From Opitutaceae bacterium (GTDB lineage: Bacteria > Verrucomicrobiota > Verrucomicrobiia > Opitutales > Opitutaceae): 14,709 bases of DNA. A program made the position numbers and the translations under genes. The notes beneath the pieces are model-generated. The model was not told the origin of the DNA and searched no databases. It saw only the letters and a list, made by a program, of their open reading frames with translations. Positions 7,379 to 13,453 of the stretch are shown in pieces. The stretch is from positions 1 through 14,709 of the forward strand of contig JADJTK010000014.1 in NCBI GenBank assembly GCA_016711225.1, written 5' to 3'. Position 1 is the stretch's first letter. Each line of letters opens with the position of its first letter.

Positions 7379-7589
7379 ACTGATTCCTGTCTCGCATCGC
7401 GAGCTCGCGCGCAAATTGCGCCGGGCCGGCTTTGTCGAGATCCGGACCAGTCGGCATCCGGTCTACTACCTCGCCGCCAGCGACCTCACCATCCCGGTGC
7501 CCAACCATCCGGGCAATGTCCCCCGAGGCACACGACGCGCCATCGTTCGCAAAACGGGCCTGGGGATTGAAGCCTTCAACGCCCTCTGA
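7371..7589 (+). CDS. hicA: HicA-family toxin (mRNA interferase, double-stranded-RNA-binding fold)
   Basis: HicA toxins cleave mRNA and slow growth unless held by HicB. The 72-residue product starts at ATG 7371 inside the last codons of hicB (shared ATGCCTAA), so translational coupling is likely. Family features are ELARKLRRAGFVEIRT, a histidine in SRHPVYY at the place of the catalytic GSHH motif, IPVPNHPGNVPRGTRRAIVRK and the closing helix GLGIEAFNAL. The Gly-Ser-His-His motif is altered to Thr-Ser-Arg-His, but one His remains, so activity is plausible yet unproven. The order is antitoxin then toxin. The module sits between two genes that probably act together in acyl-CoA oxidation, which suggests it is a later insertion. 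Confidence 0.88.
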   Translation: MPKLIPVSHRELARKLRRAGFVEIRTSRHPVYYLAASDLTIPVPNHPGNVPRGTRRAIVRKTGLGIEAFNAL

Positions 7590-7630
7590 CTGCGACCCGC
7601 CCGCCCAACCCGGCGCCCCCCAAGAGACTC

Positions 7631-7674
7631 GGCCGACCGCTTAAGTGGACGACCGTCCACTTAAGCGGTCGGCC
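7631..7674. repeat. Perfect inverted repeat with 20-base arms downstream of hicA
   Basis: The left arm GGCCGACCGCTTAAGTGGAC (7631-7650) and right arm GTCCACTTAAGCGGTCGGCC (7655-7674) are exact reverse complements around GACC. It lies 41 bases after the hicA stop and about 200 before the next gene. No T-run follows on either strand, so it is not a typical intrinsic terminator, although so stable a hairpin could still stop or protect transcripts. A dyad this exact may also be a protein-binding site or a non-autonomous palindromic element. Confidence 0.85.
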
Positions 7675-7827
7675 CCATCCACTAGGCTCTCGCTTCCGGA
7701 GCTCCCCCTCCGGCGCTCTCTTGACTCCGCCCGCCGCTCTGCTGGCGTTTGAGGCGCCCATTCCCCGCGTTCCCCACGCTCCTCCGGACCAGCGTCTATT
7801 GGCGTGAATTTGCGCTTCAACTCCGCA

Positions 7828-7860
7828 CTTCACCTTCCCACTTTCCACCTTTCACCTTCC
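7828..7860. repeat. Pyrimidine-rich low-complexity tract before the ETF-QO-like gene
   Basis: A 33-base run of C, T and occasional A, containing TTCACCTTCC twice (7829-7838 and 7851-7860) and related ACTTTCC/ACCTTTC blocks. It ends 12 bases before the preferred GTG start. It resembles in style the tracts near 2200-2340 and 2880-2936. It falls inside an upstream extension of the reading frame, and this is the main reason for rejecting the longer start at 7804. Confidence 0.6.
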
Positions 7861-7872
7861 GACCAGCTCATC

Positions 7873-9747
7873 GTGTCCACCGCAGCCCAAACCGCCTCCG
7901 ACTCCGCCCCCGCCATCGAACGTCCCGGCATGGACGTCGACATCGTCTGCGTCGGCTTCGGCCCGGCCATGGGCGGCTTCCTCACCACGCTCTCCAAGAA
8001 CCTCGTGAAGGAGGACGGCTCGCCCGTCGTCGAGAGCACCGCCATGCCCGGCATGCCGCCGCAAGTGATCTGCTACGAACGGGCCGACGACGTCGGCTTC
8101 GGCGTCTCCGGCGTGGTCACACCGGCGCGCAGCATCAAGGCCAGTTTTCCCCAGCTCGACCCCGCCCAGATCCCGATGGCCGCGCCGGTGAAGTCCGAGA
8201 AAGTCGCCTACCTTCTCGACCCCATCGGCGCCAGCCGCCGCTCGTTCACGCTGCGCAGCGCCGACGTCGTGCTGCAGCTCTTCAAGGGCAAGCACCACGC
8301 TATTGAACTGCCGTGGATCCCTCCCTTTCTGGCCAAGCACGACGGCCTCGTGCTCTCAATGGGCCAGTTCATGCAATGGGTCGGCCAACAGGCCACCAGC
8401 ACCGGTGCCGTCCAGGTCTGGCCTTCCACTCCCGTCGCCTCGGCTCTCGTCGAGAACAAGAAGGTAGTCGGCGTGCGCCTGGCCGACCAGGGCGTCGAAA
8501 AGAACGGCACACCCACCGGCGCGTTCACGCCCGGCATGGATATCCGCGCTGCCCTCACGATCATCGGCGACGGCCCCGTCGGCGCGCTCGGCCAGCAACT
8601 CGACGCCACCTTCGGCCTGCCCGAAGGCCACCACAACCACGAGTGGGCCGTCGGCATGAAGCTCGTCGTCGATCTTCCCGCCGGCTCGAAGCTCGAGCCA
8701 GGGACCGTCTTCCACACCTTCGGCTTCCCCGAGCCGGAGATCTTCGGCTTCATGTACATCCACCCAGGCAACATCGCCTCGCTGGGCATCTTCGTGCCCT
8801 CGTGGTTCGACAGCCCGGCGCGCACCGCCTACCGCTACCTCCAGCACTGGGTGCAGCACCCGTACCTCTGGCGTCACCTCGAAGGCGCGACACTGCGTTC
8901 CTGGGGTGCCAAGACCCTCGGCGAGTCCGGCCGCCGCGGCGAACCCCACCTCGTGGGCGACGGCTACGCCCGCATCGGCGAGGGCTCCGGCACCACCAAC
9001 GTCCTCACCGGCTCCGGCGTCGACGAAGCGTGGGCCACCGGTACCCAGCTCGCGGATGCCGTGATCGAGCTGCTCAAGGCCGGCAAGCCCTTTACCAAGG
9101 AGAACCTCGCCGCCACCTACGTCGCCCGCCGCCGCGCCAGCTGGGTCGACAAGGAAAGCCGCATCGCCGAAAAGTCCCGCGACGGTTTCACCCGCGGCGT
9201 CGTCTCCGGCCTCATCGGCATGGGCCTCACCGGCCTCACCAAGGGCGTCCTCAACTTCCCCTTCGGCAAGGCTCTCCCGCCGCACAAACGCCTGCCCTCC
9301 ATCGAGCGCTACTATCGGGGGAAGATCCCCGCTGCCGAGATCGCGAAGATCCGGGCCGACTGCCTCGCGAAAGGCCTCCCGCTCTCCAACGCCCTCATGG
9401 ATCGCGCCGGCTGGCCCGCGATTCCCTACGACGGCAAGCTGCTCGTCTCACATCAGGACGCACTGCTCATGGGCGGCAAGGTCCAAGCCGCACCGGGCTA
9501 CGCCGACCACGTCGTTTTCCCCTTCCCTCAGGTCTGCGCGAAATGCGACCAGCGCACCTGCGTCGAAGTTTGTTCGGGACAAGCGATCGCCCACGGCACC
9601 GACGGCGTACCCGTCTTCGACCGCGAGAAGTGCATCCACTGCGGCGCCTGCCTGTGGAACTGCGCCAGCGAACGCCCCGACGGCTCCGGCCGCACCGTGC
9701 TGGAATTCCGCGCCGGCGCCGGCGGTCTGCACTCCGCGGAGAACTGA
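7873..9747 (+). CDS. Electron-transfer flavoprotein:quinone oxidoreductase-like flavoprotein with an eight-cysteine ferredoxin domain
   Basis: By family this protein takes electrons from acyl-CoA dehydrogenation and passes them through FAD and iron-sulfur to quinone at the membrane. The 624-residue product starts at GTG 7873; ATG 7930 is an alternative, and the open frame back to 7804 reads a low-complexity tract. Residues 28-35 (GFGPAMGG) form the N-terminal FAD-binding turn after VDIVCV. Family-like blocks include TVFHTFGFPEP, LEGATLRSWGAKTLGE and DGYARIGEGSGTTNVLTGSG. The segment ETF-QO enzymes usually keep next, of the type NVPKIKGTHNAMKSG, is replaced by NVLTGSGVDEAWATG. The C-terminus has C555-x2-C558-x4-C563-x3-C567 and C587-x2-C590-x2-C593-x3-C597, enough for two [4Fe-4S] clusters; classical ETF-QO binds one with four cysteines. 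It shares strand and probable pathway with the acyl-CoA dehydrogenase at 4546. It could be a distinct subfamily that accepts electrons directly from that enzyme, but this is inference. Confidence 0.88.
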   Translation: MSTAAQTASDSAPAIERPGMDVDIVCVGFGPAMGGFLTTLSKNLVKEDGSPVVESTAMPGMPPQVICYERADDVGFGVSGVVTPARSIKASFPQLDPAQIPMAAPVKSEKVAYLLDPIGASRRSFTLRSADVVLQLFKGKHHAIELPWIPPFLAKHDGLVLSMGQFMQWVGQQATSTGAVQVWPSTPVASALVENKKVVGVRLADQGVEKNGTPTGAFTPGMDIRAALTIIGDGPVGALGQQLDATFGLPEGHHNHEWAVGMKLVVDLPAGSKLEPGTVFHTFGFPEPEIFGFMYIHPGNIASLGIFVPSWFDSPARTAYRYLQHWVQHPYLWRHLEGATLRSWGAKTLGESGRRGEPHLVGDGYARIGEGSGTTNVLTGSGVDEAWATGTQLADAVIELLKAGKPFTKENLAATYVARRRASWVDKESRIAEKSRDGFTRGVVSGLIGMGLTGLTKGVLNFPFGKALPPHKRLPSIERYYRGKIPAAEIAKIRADCLAKGLPLSNALMDRAGWPAIPYDGKLLVSHQDALLMGGKVQAAPGYADHVVFPFPQVCAKCDQRTCVEVCSGQAIAHGTDGVPVFDREKCIHCGACLWNCASERPDGSGRTVLEFRAGAGGLHSAEN

Positions 9748-9870
9748 GCGGTCGCGGCCCAACCAGCCGGCGGCCACCGCGTTCCGCGCAAACCGCCTCC
9801 CGCCTCCACACCTCGCCCCGGCCCCCCGTCACCGACCGGCGGCGACACCGCCGCCGCCCTGCGAAAAGGA

Positions 9871-9899
9871 TTGGCTCCGGCGGCATAGGCGTTGCTAGC
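9871..9899 (+). promoter_or_regulatory. Candidate promoter for the OPT transporter
   Basis: TTGGCT (9871-9876) and GCTAGC (9894-9899) lie 17 bases apart, and the -10 box ends 10 bases before ATG 9910, which would give a nearly leaderless transcript. The -10 match is poor (only the central TA), so the call rests mainly on position and spacing. Confidence 0.25.
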
Positions 9900-9909
9900 T
9901 TCGCCCCCG

Positions 9910-11770
9910 ATGGCCGACTTACCTCCCCGTGTCACCGGAGCCCGCCGCTGGCTGCCTCCGATCGGTTCCCCCGGTTACCACGCCCTACTCATCTGCGTGG
10001 CGATCTTCATCCTCGGACCTCTCGGCGGCATTTCCGCGGCGTTCATGAACTTCTCCATCGGGTTCTTCATCGGTGGGCAGGTGCTGGCGGGCATCCTGGG
10101 TAGCGCCGTCACCCTGCCCTACGGACCCGAAGGCAAACATGGCGCCAACTACATGCAGACCATGGCCGCCTCGGTCGCGGGCATGTCGGGCATGGTCGTG
10201 CTCATCCAGGCCATGGCGTGGATGGGGCTGCCCGAACCGGCGTCGTGGAAGCTCGTGCTCTACATCCTGTCGATCGGCATGCTCGGGGTGGGTGCCGGCA
10301 TGCTCTACACGCCCATCGTGGTCGATCGCATGCAACTGGCCTTCCCCTCCGGACTGGCCGTAGCCAACATCCTACGCGCGCTTACCGACCCAACGCTGCT
10401 CAAGCGCTCCATCGCACAGCTTGGTGGCGGCGCATTGGCCGGCTACTCTGGCGGCCTGCTCGCGCTCAAAACCGCCTCCCTGGCCGCGGTCGGCGCGTCC
10501 GCCAAGCTGATCGGCCGCATCGACGGCTGGGAGATCTCCACCTCCACCTTCGGTGCCGGCATGATCGTGGGTGCACGCATCGCGTTCCCGGCGCTCGTGG
10601 TGGCGGCGGCCGGCGAATGGCTCAAGCCCACCCTGGTCTCCGCCGGCTGGTTGGAGGAGGGCGCCCCGTTTCGCAAAATCGGATTCATCATCGCGCTCGG
10701 CACCATCCTCGGCGCCGCCATCGTCGACATCGGTCTCATCATGGTGCAGGCCGTACGGCAGTTCCGCCAAGCCCACACCACCGCCGCGGTGCCGGCCGAG
10801 GACTGGAAACGGGTGAACCTCACCCGGCTCATCCTCTGGGTGGCCTTCTGGGCCGTGGCCGTGATCGGCATTGGCAGCCAGGTGCTCGCGCAACCGATCT
10901 GGTTTGTCACCGCCGCCGTCGCCTTGGTGTTTCTCTTCGTGCTGGTCAACGGCATCTCCGCTGGCATCTCCGACAGCAACCCGATCTCCAGCGCCTTCGT
11001 GCTCACCGTGTTCATCCTCGCCGCCCTCGGCCTCAAGGACCCGGGCGTGGGCCTGATGTGCGGGGCGATCATGCTCATCTCGTGCTCCTCCGGCGGCGAC
11101 ATGCAGCAGGATCGCTCCACCGGCTGGCGCCTGGGAACCAACCGCGTGATCCAGTTCCGCTACCAGGTGGTCGGCATCGCGATGGGCGCGGTGCTCTGCG
11201 TGGTGCTGGCCAAGCTCTTCATGAGCGCCTACCCCGAGCTTCGGGTCGACCAGTTCGCCCAGTCGGGGGCGGAGGAGGCCAGCCGCTGGAAGAGCGCCAT
11301 GACCTACAAGTTTGTCGGCGCCCTGCGCGGCATCACCACCAACCAACCCCACGTGATGACCGCCCTACAGATCGGCATCGCCATCGGGCTCGTCACCGAG
11401 GCGCTGCGCAAACTGCTCAAACGCGCCGCTTGGTACCGCGCCTTCGCCACCGGTTCCACCACCGGCCGGACCACCGACTTCGTCCTCGACGCCGTCATCC
11501 TCCCCAGCCCCTACGCCTCCAGTTTCGGCGGCTTCGTGCCGCTGAAAACCACCTACTGGTGGGTAGCCGGCGGCATCGTCGGCTCGCTTTGGGAGGTGTG
11601 GGAGAAGCGCACCGCCGCCCGGCCGGCCAGCGCGGGCCGGCGCCACTGGAGTGGCCGAAATTCCCTCCGACATGAGCACCACTTCGCTGGTGGGCGGCGG
11701 CCTGATCGCCGGCGAATCGCTCGCCGCGCTCAGCGTGGGCATCCATAGCCTGATCACCACCGTGCTGTAG
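9910..11770 (+). CDS. OPT family oligopeptide/metal-chelate transporter, C-terminus frameshifted near 11630
   Basis: Inner-membrane secondary transporter of the OPT family, whose members carry oligopeptides or metal-chelator complexes. I chose ATG 9910 (MADLPPRVTG) over TTG 9892. Many hydrophobic segments follow, such as LICVAIFILGPLGGISAAFM, MLGVGAGMLYTPIVVDRMQL, LILWVAFWAVAVIGIGSQVL and FVLTVFILAALGLKDPGVGL. The family signature SGGDMQQDRSTGWRLGTNR sits at about residues 394-412, and a second typical block reads KFVGALRGITTNQPHVMTALQ. The first frame reads in-frame to 11746-11748, but from about 11640 it turns basic, whereas the frame ending at 11770 gives VAEIPSDMSTTSLVGGGLIA and GESLAALSVGIHSLITTVL, the expected last helix. 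A net one-base gain or two-base loss around 11630-11645 explains this. The next gene starts 49 bases on. The substrate cannot be told. Confidence 0.9.
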
Positions 11771-11819
11771 AGCTGCCGTTCGCACGTGCCCGGCCTCGGT
11801 CCGCATTCCGCAATTCCCC

Positions 11820-12719
11820 ATGTCCCAACTGCGCCACACTCTCGCCCTCGCCACCCTTTGCGCCGCCTTGGCGACCACCCCCGCACTCCGCGCCGCCGAC
11901 GGCGACGCGCTACTCGCGCTGCTCGCCCGGCTCGAACCGGCCGCCGGCTGGACCGCCCCCGAACCGGCCCGCGTGGCCGTCGGCGACGGTCTCTTCGATC
12001 TGATCGACGGCGGCGCCGAGCTCTACCATGAGTTCGGCTTCCGCCAAGCCGCCTCCTGGCAACTGGAGACCAAAGCCCGCGCCAGTATCCAGGTCGAACT
12101 ATACGAAATGGCCGACGCCCCCGCCGCCTACGGGGAGTGGTCGCTGATGCAGTCCGGCAAATTCACCCCCGGCCGGCTCGGCCAAGGCTCCCTCCGTTTC
12201 GGCTACTACCTCGCGTTCTGGAGTGGACCCTACTTCGCCAGCGTCACCGGCGCGCAGGCCGACGCCGCCACGCAGGCCGAAGTCGACCGGCTCGGCGCCC
12301 AGCTCGCCGCCCTGCTTCCGCCTTCCGGCGAACTGCCCGCGTGGTTCACCCGGCTGCCCGCCCAGGACCTGCAGGAGCGAAAGTATTTCCGCGGGCGGAT
12401 CGGACTCTCCAACATCCCGCTTGGCGAAATCACAGAGCTCTTCGATTCCAAGGAAGGCCTCGTCGCCACCTATCCCGGATGCAAACTGCTGCTCCTGCAT
12501 TTCGCCTCCACCGATGCCGCTGTCGCACAGCTCGCCGCCTCGGCCATTCTTGCCACCGCCCGCCCAACCCTCACCGGCGTCAAGGCGGACGCCTCGGTTT
12601 CACCTTGCACCGATACGGACGGCAACCACATCGTAGTGCGCACCCGCGGCGAGGATCTGCTCGCCTTCGTCTTCACCGACGAAGCCCGCTTTCACGCGGT
12701 GGCCGGGCAACTCGAATAG
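11820..12719 (+). CDS. Exported protein resembling the DUF6599 family
   Basis: The 299-residue product from ATG 11820 starts with a signal peptide: basic SQLRH, hydrophobic TLALATLCAALATTPALR, then AADG as the likely cleavage region, so it should act in the periplasm or outside. The mature part has GLFDLIDGGAELYHEFGFRQ, VELYEMADAPAAYGEWSLM, RFGYYLAFWSGPYFASVTG, YFRGRIGLSNIPLGEITELF and NHIVVRTRGEDLLAFVFT. This pattern (a cofactor-free two-lobed protein with AAYGxxS and FxGPxxL-type blocks) recalls the DUF6599 domain, an assignment made from memory of its look. There is one cysteine pair candidate (Cys in YPGCKLL and SPCTDTD). It is 49 bases after the OPT gene on the same strand, so co-transcription is plausible. 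The function is unknown. Confidence 0.75.
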   Translation: MSQLRHTLALATLCAALATTPALRAADGDALLALLARLEPAAGWTAPEPARVAVGDGLFDLIDGGAELYHEFGFRQAASWQLETKARASIQVELYEMADAPAAYGEWSLMQSGKFTPGRLGQGSLRFGYYLAFWSGPYFASVTGAQADAATQAEVDRLGAQLAALLPPSGELPAWFTRLPAQDLQERKYFRGRIGLSNIPLGEITELFDSKEGLVATYPGCKLLLLHFASTDAAVAQLAASAILATARPTLTGVKADASVSPCTDTDGNHIVVRTRGEDLLAFVFTDEARFHAVAGQLE

Positions 12720-12864
12720 GCCCCGAGGTTCCAGCGAACGTCGCTACCGCAGCCCGCCCGGTTTTCGTAGCAATAATCGTGTGGGTTTCAGCCCCCCGCC
12801 GCTACCGCCCCGCCCCACTTGCCGCCATTTCCGCACAGGGCGTCCCTTTCGGACGGCGCCACCT
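12720..12864. other. Short intergenic region before the GNAT gene
   Basis: It contains AATAAT at 12772-12777, which fits a -10 box, but no -35 box at a proper distance. I see no terminator after the DUF6599-like gene, so the acetyltransferase could be read through from upstream. Confidence 0.3.
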
Positions 12865-13365
12865 ATGAGTCCCCCTCTCGCTTGGATCCCCCTGACCCCG
12901 GCCGACCTCGCCGCGGTGCGTGCCCTGGCCGATACCGCCCACCCCGATTTGCCCGAACACGAATCGGTGTTTGCCGAGAAACTCCGGCTCTTCCCGCCCG
13001 GGTGCCGAAAGCTGGATGACGCCGGCCGGCTCCTCGGTTACGGGATCGCCCATCCTTGGCTCACCGACGATCCGCCGCCGCTCGACACGATCCTTGGCGC
13101 GCTGCCAAGCGCGGCGAATTGTCTCCACCTGCACGATGCCGTCGTCGCCCCCGAAGCGCGCGGGCACGGCCTCGCCGCCCGTTATGTCGCGGAAATGCAG
13201 CTCGTCGCCCGCGCCCACGGGCTGCACGTCCTCACCTTGGTGTCGGTCTATGGCACGCATCCACTCTGGGCCCGCTGCGGCTTCCGGATCCGCACCCCGC
13301 CATTGCCCCCGGGCATATTGGCGCCCTACGGCCCGACGGCCTGTGCCATGATCTGCCCGGTGTGA
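12865..13365 (+). CDS. GNAT family N-acetyltransferase
   Basis: Cytoplasmic enzyme expected to transfer an acetyl group from acetyl-CoA to an amine; the acceptor is unknown. From ATG 12865 the product has 166 residues. PLTPADLAAVRALADTAHPD is the usual start of the fold, LLGYGIAHPW is the central strand pair, and HDAVVAPEARGHGLAARYVA carries the acetyl-CoA-binding motif A, with Arg99-Gly100-His101-Gly102 matching Q/R-x-x-G-x-G/A. The C-terminal part LVSVYGTHPLWARCGFRI matches the motif-B region, where a residue just before the WxRxGF segment usually acts as general acid. An in-frame GTG at 12781 would add 28 basic residues that look non-coding, so the shorter form is preferred. It is convergent with the porin gene. 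Confidence 0.85.
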   Translation: MSPPLAWIPLTPADLAAVRALADTAHPDLPEHESVFAEKLRLFPPGCRKLDDAGRLLGYGIAHPWLTDDPPPLDTILGALPSAANCLHLHDAVVAPEARGHGLAARYVAEMQLVARAHGLHVLTLVSVYGTHPLWARCGFRIRTPPLPPGILAPYGPTACAMICPV

Positions 13366-13399
13366 CCGGTTTCCCCTGTCGGTCCCGAAACCCGACCAC

Positions 13400-13434
13400 A
13401 AAAAAAGGCCCGGTCGGCAGCTGCCGCTCGGGCC
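13400..13434 (-). terminator. Rho-independent terminator of the minus-strand porin gene
   Basis: Read on the minus strand, a GC-rich stem (13434 to 13407; GGCCCG pairing with CGGGCC and CGGCA with TGCCG, one mismatch and one wobble inside) is followed directly by seven T (13406-13400). The stem begins 19 bases past the porin stop at 13454-13456. On the plus strand no T-run follows, so it acts mainly on the porin transcript, though the stem may also affect the converging acetyltransferase transcript. Confidence 0.85.
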
Positions 13435-13453
13435 GGAAAAGCGATCCTCGGAC

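Noticed and set aside
7804..7872. Longer start for the ETF-QO-like protein at GTG 7804
   Set aside because: The added residues translate a pyrimidine-rich low-complexity tract and do not resemble the family's N-terminus.
9748..9909. Intrinsic terminator after the ETF-QO-like gene
   Set aside because: A GGCGG/CCGCC inverted repeat near 9838-9856 is short, sits in generally GC-repetitive sequence and is followed by no T-run.
8313..10103. Plus-strand open frame of 596 codons overlapping the ETF-QO-like gene
   Set aside because: Its product is almost all Arg, Pro and His repeats, the signature of a frame-shifted reading of a GC-rich gene.
10218..11675. Plus-strand open frame of 485 codons overlapping the OPT gene
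   Set aside because: Arg/His-rich shadow; only its last few codons matter, because they help locate the frameshift of the real gene.
12749..12777. Promoter for the GNAT gene based on AATAAT
   Set aside because: The -10-like box stands alone, with nothing close to a -35 box at 16-18 bases.
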